Positions 1 to 8,818 are shown, numbered from the stretch's first letter. The stretch is DNA of 64,000 nt from Rhizobium halophilum (GCF_021648825.1 NZ_JAKJHS010000012.1:1-64000); one strand, 5' to 3'. Translations and numbers: made by a program. Notes: generated by a model not told the origin, from the sequence alone.

Positions 1-317
1 ATCACTACTTCAGCATTGCGTGTTGATGCACCGGCCAGGACGGCCTTGGCCATGGGACAAAAGTCATGAGCAAGTGCAGTGCCGTTGGGGAGAAAAAGAG
101 CAAGCGAGCCACAGAAGCGCTCAGTTTGATTGCCGAGAGCAGGGCTTCGCCCCCAAAGGTCCGCGGCCTCTCGGTTATAGCGAACGAGCCAGCCGTCGTG
201 GTCGCAGATATAGACAGCGCCTGGTATGGCATCGAGTACACTTGGAGCTGCTGCTGTGAGCGCCTCGAATTCCGTGAGCCGCCGCGCCGCGGCAGGAAAC
301 TCCTCAACATTGGACAT
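1..317 (-). CDS. PAS-domain signalling protein, N-terminal part (cut by window edge)
   Basis: The reading frame runs from an ATG at 317 to the left edge without a stop, giving about 105 residues. Residues 25-105 look like a PAS domain of the kind found in rhizobial sensor histidine kinases: an AIPGAVYICD core, NREAADLWGR, then FCGSLALFLPNGT and a PMAKAVLAG stretch. Such domains sense small ligands or redox state and pass the signal to a kinase, but the output domain lies outside the window. A GAGGGG ribosome binding site precedes the start at suitable spacing. A stress-type promoter match lies about 105 bases upstream, and an insertion sequence ends a further 120 bases upstream. Kinase identity is inferred from the PAS type, not seen. 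Confidence 0.75.
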   Translation of the reverse strand, partial: MSNVEEFPAAARRLTEFEALTAAAPSVLDAIPGAVYICDHDGWLVRYNREAADLWGRSPALGNQTERFCGSLALFLPNGTALAHDFCPMAKAVLAGASTRNAEVV

Positions 318-422
318 AGCTATTCTATCCCCTCGTGGCCTGACCCAGTGCCAATGCTGCGCGCCCGTCCCGCACCCGAAACTCTGCAAAGGTTGCCGCC
401 CATCAGAAGTGCAACTAAAGCA

Positions 423-447
423 AACGCGCCGATTGAACAATGGTTCC
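423..447 (-). promoter_or_regulatory. Putative EcfG-type general stress promoter
   Basis: On the minus strand the sequence reads GGAAC, 16 bases, CGTT. This matches the alphaproteobacterial EcfG/RpoE2 general-stress sigma factor consensus (GGAAC-N16/17-CGTT). It points toward the PAS gene and would give a leader of about 100 bases. The rest of 318-567 shows no gene. Confidence 0.55.
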
Positions 448-567
448 AGATTATCGGGCTGAAGGAACTTGCTTGGTTGCGAGCGATCGTAGCTGGGAAA
501 CCTCTTCAGTACCCGCTTGGGGCACACGAAATTTAGAACCTCGACCTGCATCAACAATGCCCTTATG

Positions 568-1374
568 GGCATCGTCAACTTAACGGCAACGAGCGCAGCC
601 GTAACACCGGCTGAGTTCGTCGGTCATGCTCGGGCGATCTTCGCCCACAGGTTCATCGCCTCCGAACGCAATTCGCGGTGGTGGCTGGAGGAGATGTCGT
701 GGCGGGGGATGTGGAACAGGTTGGCAATCGGGTCATGGATTGAGACGAAGCGTTGCAAATGTCGCGGTGACTTGAAGCGCTTCATGATCCGCTCTCGTCG
801 CCGAACTGGCTGATGGGAATTCTCCGCCCGATTGTTCAGGCCTTTGTGGGAACGGTGCTCGACACCGTGCATGGTCTTCCGCTTTGCAGCGTCGTAAGAT
901 CGAAGCTTGTCAGTGATCATCACTCGCGGCGCTCGGCCTTGGCTCTTCAAGAGCTTACGCATCAGACGCTTGGCCGCCTTGGCATTGCGGCGGCTTTGCA
1001 CCAGTACCTCCAGCACGAAGCCGTCCTGATCGACAGCACGCCAGAGCCAGTGCTTCTTGCCGCGGATCGAAACAACGGCCTCGTCGAGGTGCCATTTATC
1101 GCCGAGCCGACCGGAAGAGCGCCGGCGGATCTCGTTGGCGAAGGTACGTCCGAATTTCTCGGCCCAAAGCCGGACCGTTTGATGCGAAACAATGATCCCT
1201 CGGGCGGCCAGCAAGTCCTCGACCATCCGCAGGCTCAGAGGAAAACGGAAATAGAGCCACACGGCATGGGCAATGATCTCAGCGGGAAAGCGATGGCGGC
1301 GGTAGAGGGGATCACGGTCTGTCATGGCCCTACATCCCACAACGCCATCCACGCTTCGTTAAGTTGACGATGCC
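568..1374 (-). mobile_element. IS6-family insertion sequence, 807 bp
   Basis: Perfect 18-bp terminal inverted repeats beginning GGCATCGTCAACTTAACG lie at 568-585 and 1357-1374 and enclose one transposase gene. The size and gene content fit the IS6 family, which transposes replicatively and normally makes 8-bp target duplications. The flanking octamers (560-567, cccttatg; 1375-1382, gctttggc) differ. The copy therefore either took part in a deletion or inversion, or arrived by cointegrate resolution. Confidence 0.9.
624..1325 (-). CDS. IS6-family transposase
   Basis: A 233-residue DDE transposase that cuts and joins the ends of the surrounding insertion sequence. The start at 1325 (MTDRDPLYRRHRFP) is preferred over an ATG nine codons earlier because family members begin close to this motif. 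Visible landmarks are an N-terminal helix-turn-helix (about residues 30-58), the first catalytic Asp in KWHLDE (D81), the second in VMITDKL (D139), and the NNRAENSHQPVRRRER motif that carries the Glu. The length is normal for IS6 and no frameshift is visible, so the element may still be active. Confidence 0.9.
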   Translation of the reverse strand: MTDRDPLYRRHRFPAEIIAHAVWLYFRFPLSLRMVEDLLAARGIIVSHQTVRLWAEKFGRTFANEIRRRSSGRLGDKWHLDEAVVSIRGKKHWLWRAVDQDGFVLEVLVQSRRNAKAAKRLMRKLLKSQGRAPRVMITDKLRSYDAAKRKTMHGVEHRSHKGLNNRAENSHQPVRRRERIMKRFKSPRHLQRFVSIHDPIANLFHIPRHDISSSHHRELRSEAMNLWAKIARA

Positions 1375-1617
1375 GCTTTGGCGCAGGACCGCCTTGCGCA
1401 GATGTGTTCCGGGCAAAAACAACGTCGGCCGCAGCGCGTTGCGGTTTTCTGGTCGAGGAAGTCGCCGCTGTCTTTCTGGCCATCATCAAAAGACGCGAAG
1501 ACAGATAAACAGATCATATGCAGTCAAATGATCCAAAAAAGTATCTTTTTATATTGACCTGTACGATGAGGATGAGATATTTCCTCCCGTACCAAGGAGA
1601 ATGGCTGGGTAGGCGAT

Positions 1618-1932
1618 ATGGCACGGTCTGAATCAGACGCCCTGCTGGAAATCGGGCATTTGCTGAAAGCTGCGCGTAAAGCCCGACAACTGACACAGGA
1701 ACAGCTTGCCGAGATAGCCGGCATATCGCGTCCCCGGTATCGTGAGATAGAAACTGGAAGAAGTGCTGCGCGCACCACAACCCTTATCAACATCGCCCGC
1801 GCGCTCGGGCTCGAATTAATGCTCATCCCGCAGGCGATGGTTCCGGCTGTTGATGCCCTGCTGCGGCCGCACGACGATCTGGATGATCTCCCGGCATTCA
1901 TTGCTCACCCAGATGAGGGTGAGAATGTCTGA
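1618..1932 (+). CDS. HipB-like antitoxin, XRE-family DNA-binding protein
   Basis: A 104-residue protein with a Cro/CI-type helix-turn-helix at about residues 10-65 (ARQLTQEQLAEIAGIS, then RYREIETGR). A short acidic tail (DDLDDLPAF) follows. It overlaps the hipA-like gene by 8 bases, the usual antitoxin-toxin arrangement. In this family the antitoxin represses the operon and holds the kinase toxin inactive. Upstream is an AT-rich stretch (1515-1560) suited to a promoter. I see no perfect copy of the E. coli HipB operator. The gene lies just outside the insertion sequence. The AAGGAG at 1595 is rather far from this start. Confidence 0.85.
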   Translation: MARSESDALLEIGHLLKAARKARQLTQEQLAEIAGISRPRYREIETGRSAARTTTLINIARALGLELMLIPQAMVPAVDALLRPHDDLDDLPAFIAHPDEGENV

Positions 1933-3178
1933 GGTTGCTTCCGATCCGAGATCCATCTCGTCGCTCGACGTGCTGCTTAACGATGTAAAGGTCGGTAAAA
2001 TCGTTCGGACGCCTGGCGACTTTAACGCCTTCAGCTTCGAGGACAGCTATCGCGCAACCGGCGGCTTTCCAGTGCTTAGTCTGTCTTTTCGCGCAACCAC
2101 TGGCGGCTTGCGGAAGGACCCGAAACCCGTCGCCAGAGCTTTACCGGCGTTCTTCGCCAATCTGCTCCCGGAAGACAAGCTGCGCGAGGCAATGGAAAGA
2201 CACCACGCGGGGAGTGTTCGCGCGGGAAACGATTTCGATCTGCTCGTCGCACTGGGTTCGGATCTGCCAGGCGCCGTCCGCGTCGTGCCGAGCGACAGGA
2301 CGATTTCCCGTCTCGACAATCTGCCCGCTACCAAACCGAAAGCCCGGTTCTCGCTCGCCGGCGTTCAGATGAAGCTTTCGGTCATCAAGAACACGGGGAA
2401 GGGCGGTGGACTGACACTGCCGATCGGCGACGAGCAGGGAGCCTACATTGCAAAGTTTCCATCGACCTCGTTTCCCGGCGTGTCGGAAAATGAATATGCC
2501 AATCTCGCATTAGCTGAAGCGATCGGGATGGAAGTGCCGGAACGTGAACTGGTCGAGCAGTCGGAGTTTGAAGGCATACCGAAAGAGTTCGAGACGCTGT
2601 CGGATGGAAAAGTCCTACTCGTTAAACGCTTCGATCGCGGCGCAAGCGGCCAGCGAATTCATATTGAGGATTTCGCGCAGGTATTCGGCATCTACCCTTC
2701 GCGGAAGTACGAAGGAGCTGCATATCCTGATATCGCCGCAGCCCTGAACGTTGCCGTTTCGTCCGACGCTGCGCTCGAGTTCGTCCGCCGACTGGCTCTG
2801 GCTGCCATAACCGGCAATGGCGACATGCACCTAAAAAACTGGTCGCTGATCTATCGCGGAGCGGGCAACAAACCAGAGTTTGCGCCTGTTTATGACGTAC
2901 TCTCGACAATCCCTTACATCCCTGCAGATGCAATGGCGCTGTCGCTTGCCGGCGAGCGCCCCTTCAAGGCGTTGAATGCGCAGCGATGGAAAGCCTTCGC
3001 CAATCGTGCGCGGCTGCCGGAAGCAGCCGTGCTCAAAGCGGTGGTCGATACGGTCGAGCGCGTCAACGAAGTTTGGTGGTCGCTGCCGGAACGTAGTGTT
3101 GCTCCGGCGAAAATTCTCGAGCGTATCGATATGCATGTAAGGCTGATGACACCGATCCTTGGCACGTGCGCGGAGTAA
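1925..3178 (+). CDS. HipA-like serine/threonine kinase toxin
   Basis: A 417-residue protein of the HipA family, kinases that phosphorylate a translation factor (GltX in E. coli) and cause growth arrest or persistence. The start at 1925 (MSEVASD) overlaps the antitoxin stop; an earlier in-frame ATG at 1850 would lie deep inside the antitoxin gene. The N-terminal HipA domain spans about residues 10-120. The FSLAGVQMK loop (142-150) is the ATP-pocket segment, NGDMHLKN (298-305) holds the catalytic Asp and metal-binding Asn, and PVYD (321-324) holds the metal-binding Asp. All key residues are present and the length is normal, so it should be functional. Confidence 0.88.
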   Translation: MSEVASDPRSISSLDVLLNDVKVGKIVRTPGDFNAFSFEDSYRATGGFPVLSLSFRATTGGLRKDPKPVARALPAFFANLLPEDKLREAMERHHAGSVRAGNDFDLLVALGSDLPGAVRVVPSDRTISRLDNLPATKPKARFSLAGVQMKLSVIKNTGKGGGLTLPIGDEQGAYIAKFPSTSFPGVSENEYANLALAEAIGMEVPERELVEQSEFEGIPKEFETLSDGKVLLVKRFDRGASGQRIHIEDFAQVFGIYPSRKYEGAAYPDIAAALNVAVSSDAALEFVRRLALAAITGNGDMHLKNWSLIYRGAGNKPEFAPVYDVLSTIPYIPADAMALSLAGERPFKALNAQRWKAFANRARLPEAAVLKAVVDTVERVNEVWWSLPERSVAPAKILERIDMHVRLMTPILGTCAE

Positions 3179-3292
3179 AGCCGTCCGGCCGAGCGGTGGC
3201 GGCGAAGCTCCGCCCTAGCCCGTGCGCCAATTCTCTTGGCGCATCTTCACCCATTGCCAAAGAGTATCCTCAACAATTTGCGATCCCCCCCG

Positions 3293-3681
3293 TCGGCATG
3301 GTGATCGTCGGTAGCAGCCATCCGGTGACCCGAATACAGGCAAAGCGTCTGCGCGAAAGCACCGCGGCGAAGGCCGTAACGGTGATTGATCCCGCGCCGA
3401 CATCAGCAGATGCCTCAGAAACCCTGCGACGTATTGGGCAGGAACTCGCCGCGACGAATTATCATGGAGAAAGTGCACTCGTCGTCGTGGGTGGCAATAC
3501 CCTCACCGCCGTCCTCGCCGCGGTCGGTGCTCAATCTCTCGCCTGCCGCGGCGAAATCGGCCCCGGCCTGCCAGTCTCCACCATCTCAGGAGGCCGCTTT
3601 GACGGCGTCACGCTCATCACGAAGTCTGGCGGCTTCGGCGGCGCAGAGCTGTTGGCAAAGGTGTGCGGAAGTGCGGCGTAG
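3293..3681 (+). pseudogene. Remnant of a four-carbon acid sugar kinase (DUF1537), C-terminal domain only
   Basis: About 128 residues match the C-terminal nucleotide-binding domain of DUF1537/OtnK kinases: VIVGSSHPVTRIQAKRL, VVVGGNTLTAVL, and ITKSGGFGG near the end. Whole family members are about 400 residues, and the N-terminal substrate domain is missing. The frame stays open back to the end of the hipA-like gene, but those codons show no similarity I recognise. This is a 5'-truncated gene, probably cut by the rearrangement that placed hipBA or the insertion sequence here. The remnant just downstream may have belonged to the same sugar-acid operon. Confidence 0.7.
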
Positions 3682-3784
3682 CAGATGCTGTAGGTGGCGC
3701 TTGAGACCGCGCGACCGGCCAAGCCAGCCCTGCTTGTCGACCGAGCTACGTCCTGAACTTGGCAGTGAACCTGGCTGGCAGTAA

Positions 3785-4108
3785 CAAACAGATCCGTTTC
3801 TTGTCCGTGGGGACGATAATTTCATTCGACCAGACGAGGACCATCGCCTCAGTGTTGCTGAAGCTGCGTCATTCTGCCAGAAGATGCCGATGGGGACGAT
3901 CGACTTCCTCGAAGAGGGCATACGCGATGAGGCCCCATCGCCGGTACCGGAGGATCTTGCCTCCACGCTACAAGTTGCACCTGGGGGGCACGCTCTGGAA
4001 CTGCGCAGGAACTACCTCGACAAGGATGCGACCAGCCAGATTATCAGCTTAAGCATCCTGCCCGCCGAACATTATTGCTATGAAATCACCTTGCGGCGCC
4101 AAGCATGA
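3785..4108 (+). pseudogene. Remnant of a GntR-family regulator (UTRA ligand domain)
   Basis: From the stop codon at 3782-3784 an open frame encodes about 107 residues resembling the C-terminal half of a UTRA effector-binding domain. It ends in ALELRRNYLD, then ISLSILPAEHYCYEITLRR. The N-terminal winged-helix DNA-binding domain of a GntR regulator is absent, and the first codons have no plausible start. It lies directly after the DUF1537 remnant on the same strand. In other genomes such kinases are often controlled by GntR or DeoR proteins, so both may be leftovers of one operon. Confidence 0.65.
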
Positions 4109-4427
4109 TTCTGAGTTGGAACAGGGTCGTCTGTTTCGTATTCCCTCAAGGCGAAGAAGCTCGCTGGGCAATCCACGGACCGCATGCAGACGCTCAGCGG
4201 CGGTCTCGCGACCCTAGGAGATCACTGGATGCTATGCTGATCCGTTGAGCGGCGAGGGCGCTTGTGTCTCGGGCTAGTCGGCGTTTTGTATTTGCGAACC
4301 CAGCACAGTCCGCAAACCGGCTCCTTGCAGCCACTCCCTCAAGCGTCGCCCTTCGCGGACGACGCCAGCTTGGCTTCCCACATCAGGTCGAGCTTTGCTC
4401 GTGCCTCCCAGGTTGCTCCGACGTTTC
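4109..4427. other. Non-coding stretch, 319 bases
   Basis: No intact gene is visible. A short minus-strand segment near 4345-4440 (NVGATWEARAKLD, then a stop) resembles the tail of a protein but is too short to assign. This may be more decayed DNA continuing the remnants to the left. Confidence 0.4.
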
Positions 4428-4838
4428 TTACCCGGGCATTTTCTCGAACTTCGGAATGTCGGGATCGAGATAGTCCCAAAGATAGCCAGCTGATGCCCAC
4501 GAAACCATCTGCGGCTTATAGCGGCTCGGATCGTCGAGGCTGCCGGTGCGAAGGGCAAAGAGTTCGGGCGCATCGGGAAAAGAGATGTAGAGCGGGGATC
4601 CGCAGGTCGCACAGAAGGAGCAGGATTTCCGCGTGCCTCCTTCGCCACTTACTAGCCAATGGCTCGCCTTGCCGTCCACCGTCACCGCGGCAGCCTCAAA
4701 CGTAAGGTATGATGAATGGCCGGTTCCGCTTTGCCGCTGGCACTGCCGGCACTGACAGTCTATCATGACGATAGGCTCGCCGAGAATCTTATAGCGAATG
4801 GCTCCGCAGGCGCATCCGCCTGTATAGGCGTCACTCAT
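4428..4838 (-). CDS. GFA-family zinc protein (glutathione-dependent formaldehyde-activating-like)
   Basis: A 136-residue protein of the GFA/CENP-V fold. Zinc ligands are clear: the GGCACGAIRY motif near the N terminus, CQCRQCQRQSG (about residues 29-39), and CSFCATCGSPLY (about 72-83). The family includes S-(hydroxymethyl)glutathione synthase, but most short members like this one have unknown substrates, so formaldehyde chemistry is not established. It follows the MFS gene on the same strand by 67 bases and could be the last gene of the arsR-SRPBCC-MFS unit. Confidence 0.85.
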   Translation of the reverse strand: MSDAYTGGCACGAIRYKILGEPIVMIDCQCRQCQRQSGTGHSSYLTFEAAAVTVDGKASHWLVSGEGGTRKSCSFCATCGSPLYISFPDAPELFALRTGSLDDPSRYKPQMVSWASAGYLWDYLDPDIPKFEKMPG

Positions 4839-4905
4839 GTCGTTTCTCCCGCAATGGATTATGTTGTTAAAGTCAGCTAGGACGGAGGCCGCCTGTGCGG
4901 TCCCG

Positions 4906-6117
4906 TTATGCGATGGCTGGTCGCGCTTCCACTTGCGGGAAGGGCTTGAAAGTCAATGCGATCAGGAAAGCTCCAAGACCCAGGCCGCAGGCGCCCAGAT
5001 AAAGCCATGTATAGGTGGCGAAGGTGTCGTAGATCAGGCCTCCTGCCCAAGGGCCGAGTGCCATGCCGAGCCCGCCGGCCATTCCAGTGCCGCCAATGAT
5101 TGTGCCCATCATCCTCTGCGGGAAGTTCTCCCGTGCCAGCACTGCGTAAAGCGGCATGACCCCGGCATAGACGAAGCCGAACATCGCTGCGACCGCGTAG
5201 AAGCTTTCCAACTGACGCACAAAGAAGAAGAAAAACGCTACGACCGCCTGGGCCAACAGCCCGAGGGCAAGGATGTTCTTGGCGCCAAACCGATCTCCCA
5301 TAACGCCAAATGCTACCCGGCCGCCGAGACCAGCAAGACCTTCGACGCTGTAGATTGTGACAGCCGCGACGAGCGGGATGCCACAGCTTACGGCATAGCC
5401 GACCGTATGGAAAATTGGCCCGGAATGGGTGGCGCAGCAGAAGAAATTGGTCAGCATCAGTACGATGAACGGCCACGACTTCATAGCAGTGCCAACGGAC
5501 ATCGGCGCACTTGCCCCGCTTCCTCCCGCGAGCAGTTGCTCTTCCTGGAGCGCGGGCGGCCGACGGATAAAGAGGGCGAGTGGTATCATGGTGATTGCAG
5601 CAAGGCCGGCAATGACGAGCATGGAGAGCCGCCAGTTGTAGTGGGAGACCAGCCAAGCTGCGAAAGGCGACACTGTCATCGGCGCCATGCCCATTCCGGC
5701 TGATGCAAGCGACACCGCAAGGCTGCGTTGGGTGTCGAACCAGCCCATCACCGACGCCATCAATGGCGGCAGGATCGCCGCGATCGACAGGCCGACCACA
5801 AGCCCGAAGATCAGCTGGAATTCAAACGCCGATGTGGTGCGACTAGTCCAGGCCAGGCTGATTGCCAACACTGCCGATCCCATCAGAACAACGGGCCGGG
5901 CGCCGATGCGGTCAGATAGCGAACCAAACGCCATGCTGCCGAGCGCCATTGCGAGGAAGGCGACGGTCATGGCGGTGGATATATCAGTAACCGACCAGCC
6001 AGTGTCCTTCACAATCGGGTGGATGAAGACCGGCAGCGTGAACATGGATCCAATCGCCATGCAGCCAAGCAAACCACCAGCGGCAACGATGACCCAACGA
6101 TAGGTGTCTTCACGCAT
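4906..6117 (-). CDS. MFS transporter, monocarboxylate/oxalate-formate type
   Basis: A 403-residue integral membrane protein with about 12 hydrophobic segments. The first helix pair is followed by the MFS signature loop GSLSDRIGARPVV (about residues 65-77), and a second copy (FGVMGDRFGAKNIL) begins the C-terminal half. The closest pattern is the OFA/MCT-like group that moves small carboxylates, but the substrate cannot be read. GGAGAAACAGC precedes the ATG, supporting the start. It lies 95 bases after the SRPBCC gene on the same strand and may be co-transcribed with it. Confidence 0.85.
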   Translation of the reverse strand: MREDTYRWVIVAAGGLLGCMAIGSMFTLPVFIHPIVKDTGWSVTDISTAMTVAFLAMALGSMAFGSLSDRIGARPVVLMGSAVLAISLAWTSRTTSAFEFQLIFGLVVGLSIAAILPPLMASVMGWFDTQRSLAVSLASAGMGMAPMTVSPFAAWLVSHYNWRLSMLVIAGLAAITMIPLALFIRRPPALQEEQLLAGGSGASAPMSVGTAMKSWPFIVLMLTNFFCCATHSGPIFHTVGYAVSCGIPLVAAVTIYSVEGLAGLGGRVAFGVMGDRFGAKNILALGLLAQAVVAFFFFFVRQLESFYAVAAMFGFVYAGVMPLYAVLARENFPQRMMGTIIGGTGMAGGLGMALGPWAGGLIYDTFATYTWLYLGACGLGLGAFLIALTFKPFPQVEARPAIA

Positions 6118-6212
6118 GCTGTTTCTCCTCTGACGGTTCGGCTGGCGTGCCTTTGCGCTTCGCTGCTGACAACCTTCTGCTCAGTACCCTCGTCCGGCTC
6201 GATCGACTCCGC

Positions 6213-6689
6213 TCAACGTGCCGGCATGTCCTCTTCAGCCGCGATGCCCGCCAGCCGTTCTAGGCACACCTTCCAGCCCTTTCCCAGGCCCTCGTACGCG
6301 CTGACGTTTCTCGACAGGAGAAAACCGGAATGGACGAGCTGAAGACGCGTGCCGCCTTTCGTCTCCGACAGCGTCCACGAAACCATCGTGTCGAGCAGCG
6401 AGCCATAGCCGGAATTACCTTCGTCGCCACCTTTCCAAGAATAGGAGAACCGCTCGTTCTCCTTCACTTCAATCACTTCGCACCGGATCGTTCCGTCCCA
6501 GGCGCCAGCGGGAGTCGTTTGAAAGGTAAACCTGGTACCGACCACCGGCGCAAATCCCTTGGGCTCCATCATCCAGCGAGCGATTAACGAACCCGTCGTC
6601 AACGCCTTCCATAGGACGGAGGGTGCGTGAGGAAAAACTTCGTCCAACGCAATGTCGTGCGGTACGGCCTTGTGCATGGCATCCATCAT
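6213..6689 (-). CDS. SRPBCC-family protein (AHSA1/START-like)
   Basis: A 158-residue protein of the Aha1/START-like fold, which forms a hydrophobic pocket. Typical marks are EVFPHAPSVLWKALT at residues 17-31, RWMMEPKGFAPVVG after it, VSWTLSE near 105, and a C-terminal helix ending in LERLAGI. The ATG overlaps the arsR stop as ATGA, so translation is coupled. ArsR-SRPBCC pairs are common in bacteria, and the ArsR partner often responds to something other than metal. The true ligand is unknown. Confidence 0.85.
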   Translation of the reverse strand: MMDAMHKAVPHDIALDEVFPHAPSVLWKALTTGSLIARWMMEPKGFAPVVGTRFTFQTTPAGAWDGTIRCEVIEVKENERFSYSWKGGDEGNSGYGSLLDTMVSWTLSETKGGTRLQLVHSGFLLSRNVSAYEGLGKGWKVCLERLAGIAAEEDMPAR

Positions 6690-7015
6690 GGGTCCATCTC
6701 CTTCAAAAGGTCTCTCAGATTGTCGAGCCGCTCGTCCCAGAACTCGCTGTAGTAGCTCATCCAGTCAAAAAGCGGCTGTAGGCCCTGCGGCTGGACGCGG
6801 TAATAAACGTTGCGCCCTTCCGGTCGCTCGTTCACGAGGCCCGCGTGTTTCAATGACTTTAGATGCTGCGAAATTGCGCCTTGGGTCACTCCGCTGCCAC
6901 GGGTGAGTTCAACGACCGTTATTTCCTTGGATTTGGCGATACGCTCAAAGACCGTCCTGCGGGTCGGATCGGCAAGTGCGCGTATCACCGTGCTGATGTC
7001 TGTTGTCACAACCAT
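6686..7015 (-). CDS. ArsR-family transcriptional regulator
   Basis: A 109-residue winged-helix repressor: ALADPTRRTVFERI at residues 13-26, recognition helix GVTQGAISQHLKSLKHAGLV, and wing RPEGRNVYYRV. It lacks the ELCVCDL cysteine motif, so metal sensing is unlikely. This fits the subgroup fused or coupled to SRPBCC proteins. The ATG has no Shine-Dalgarno sequence, and a strong promoter ends only 6 bases before it, which suggests a leaderless message. It heads an apparent operon with the SRPBCC protein and perhaps the MFS and GFA genes, and probably represses itself. Confidence 0.88.
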   Translation of the reverse strand: MVVTTDISTVIRALADPTRRTVFERIAKSKEITVVELTRGSGVTQGAISQHLKSLKHAGLVNERPEGRNVYYRVQPQGLQPLFDWMSYYSEFWDERLDNLRDLLKEMDP

Positions 7016-7021
7016 AGGAAA

Positions 7022-7058
7022 TCAATAGTCGTTGCTAATAGAATAGTCAACACTAATA
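7022..7058 (-). promoter_or_regulatory. arsR promoter with 18-bp-spaced repeat
   Basis: On the minus strand a -35 box TTGACT (7045-7050) and a -10 box TATTGA (7022-7027) are separated by exactly 17 bases. Two related 16-base direct repeats, ATAGTCGTTGCTAATA (7025-7040) and ATAGTCAACACTAATA (7043-7058), overlap the promoter. They are good candidates for repressor contact. Confidence 0.65.
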
Positions 7059-7594
7059 ATTTGCGGGAGGCGGTTTTCTTTCCGTGGCAATAATTTTAGC
7101 TACGCAAAGGCGGCACGACGTCACGTAAGATCCAGGGGCTCTTCGGTTGGATGGTAGCCTCTTGGCTGAAACTGCTGAACCACACAGCAGATTGTGTGCC
7201 ATCTAAAATGGCGGCACCACAGCACTGCCCCGCGGAATGCTCTGTTCTGCCTAGTTCGACGTCAACGGGCTGAGGTTATCGTCGCGCCTTGAACGTCTTG
7301 CATGGCGTGAGATCACCCACTCGCTTTCCCCTTCCACCACTTCGGAATTCGGTATTTCCAGTCCATTCTCGCTGGGCGCTTTGCGATTAGATCGAGCTCA
7401 CTCTTCGTCGTGGCCACCTGATCAGAAAGTCGACGCCGAGGTTACTTTTGAAGCGCTCCGGTAGCGGATTGGCTGCCATTTCTGGTAGTCTCCGCTGGAG
7501 CGCTCCCTCTTGTTCTTCCTGACTACCGCCGCCGGGTCGAAAGCTCGGTGCCCCTTAGCAGATCTCCATTCAGCGAGTAAAAAAGATCAGGGCG
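7059..7594. other. Non-coding stretch, about 535 bases
   Basis: This lies between the divergent arsR promoter and the end of the MFS gene. I find no convincing gene, hairpin or repeat in it. Confidence 0.4.
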
Positions 7595-8818
7595 TCACTC
7601 GGCTAACTGCGTCATCTTGACTTCTACGGGAGTGCAGCGGTCGCCCGCCAGAACGCTCTGCGCCACAGCGATTGTGGCCACCGCTGCCGCGCCTGCGGCA
7701 ACTGAGCACCAGAAACCGTTGTGAGCACCGAAAGTGTCAACGACCCAACCAGTGACGAAAGCGCCCAGCGCCATGCCGATACCAATACCCGTCATCACCC
7801 AAGTGACGCCCTCGGTCAGCATGGAAGCTGGCACCCGCCGTTCAATCAGGCCGAACGACGTGATGAAGGTAGGTGAGATCGCAAGGCCGCTGACAAAGAC
7901 AGCGACTGCGAGCAGCGCCACCGTATCTGCGAGCAACAAGGGGAGCGTGGAAACGGCAACGACGCTGATAGCGATCAGCAACTGTCGTTGCAGCGCCATG
8001 CGGGGGTTCAAGGCTCCCAGAACTAGCCCGACCACAAATGACCCAAGCGCATAAACGCCGATTACAAGACTTGCGGCGTTGGGTTGGCCGAGTTCTTTGG
8101 TGATTGCGACGGTACTGACCTCAACGGTTGCGAAGATCGATCCCACGAAGATGAGCGCAAGCGTGATGACTTGCACCGGCCGCTGGCGGATCGCAGATCT
8201 GCTTGGGCGGTTGTGCGGAACTGCCCTCACCTGGGGTTCTGTGGCGCGCTGAAGGATGAAGGCAGTGGTGCCGATCCCGAGACAGGCCGTACTTAGAAGC
8301 ATTCCTGCCTCGGGAAAGAGCGCGACGGCTAAACCGACGGAGAGAGAGGCACCGGCAATGTAGACCAACTCATCGGCCGCGGATTCAAGAGCATACGCAG
8401 TGTTCAGCTCAGGACGATCGCGGAAAAGTTCCGTCCATCGCGCTCGCACCATTGCGGACATGCTGGGCATCGCTGCGGCCAGGAAGGCGGTAACGAAAAG
8501 GACCCAAACGGGCCATTGTTGATTGGTGGCAACAATCAGCGTGAGGAAAGCGGCGACAGACAAAGTGGTCGTCGGAACGACAACGGCCGTTTGTCCGAGG
8601 CGGTCGATGAGCCTGGAGATCTGCGGCGAGACGAGCGCGTTGGTCAGCGCATAGGTGGCCGACACAGCCCCCGCCAACCAATATTCACCATGCGTCTGAG
8701 ACAACATAGCAATGATACCAATCGGCGCCATTGCAATCGGCAGGCGTGCAAGGAAGCCAGCCGCCGAGAAACCCTTGGCTCCGGGGGCTCTGAAGATTTC
8801 GGCATAAGGATTTGCCAT
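7595..8818 (-). CDS. MFS efflux-type transporter
   Basis: A 407-residue membrane protein with about 12 hydrophobic segments and an MFS-type loop SRLIDRLGQTAVV after the second helix. The start at 8818 (MANPYAEIF) has AAGGAGC seven bases upstream; an earlier in-frame ATG at 8839 would lie too close to the operator. The layout, with a divergent TetR gene and paired operators between them, is that of a drug or small-molecule exporter controlled by its local repressor. The transported compound is unknown. Confidence 0.85.
   Translation of the reverse strand: MANPYAEIFRAPGAKGFSAAGFLARLPIAMAPIGIIAMLSQTHGEYWLAGAVSATYALTNALVSPQISRLIDRLGQTAVVVPTTTLSVAAFLTLIVATNQQWPVWVLFVTAFLAAAMPSMSAMVRARWTELFRDRPELNTAYALESAADELVYIAGASLSVGLAVALFPEAGMLLSTACLGIGTTAFILQRATEPQVRAVPHNRPSRSAIRQRPVQVITLALIFVGSIFATVEVSTVAITKELGQPNAASLVIGVYALGSFVVGLVLGALNPRMALQRQLLIAISVVAVSTLPLLLADTVALLAVAVFVSGLAISPTFITSFGLIERRVPASMLTEGVTWVMTGIGIGMALGAFVTGWVVDTFGAHNGFWCSVAAGAAAVATIAVAQSVLAGDRCTPVEVKMTQLAE

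Noticed and set aside
560..1382. 8-bp target duplication around the insertion sequence
   Set aside because: The flanking octamers differ completely.
1575..1602. A HipB operator upstream of hipBA
   Set aside because: TCCT and AGGA half-sites are present but offset and imperfect; not convincing.
4837..5703. A 288-codon open frame on the plus strand
   Set aside because: It is antisense to a clear MFS transporter; low-complexity composition.
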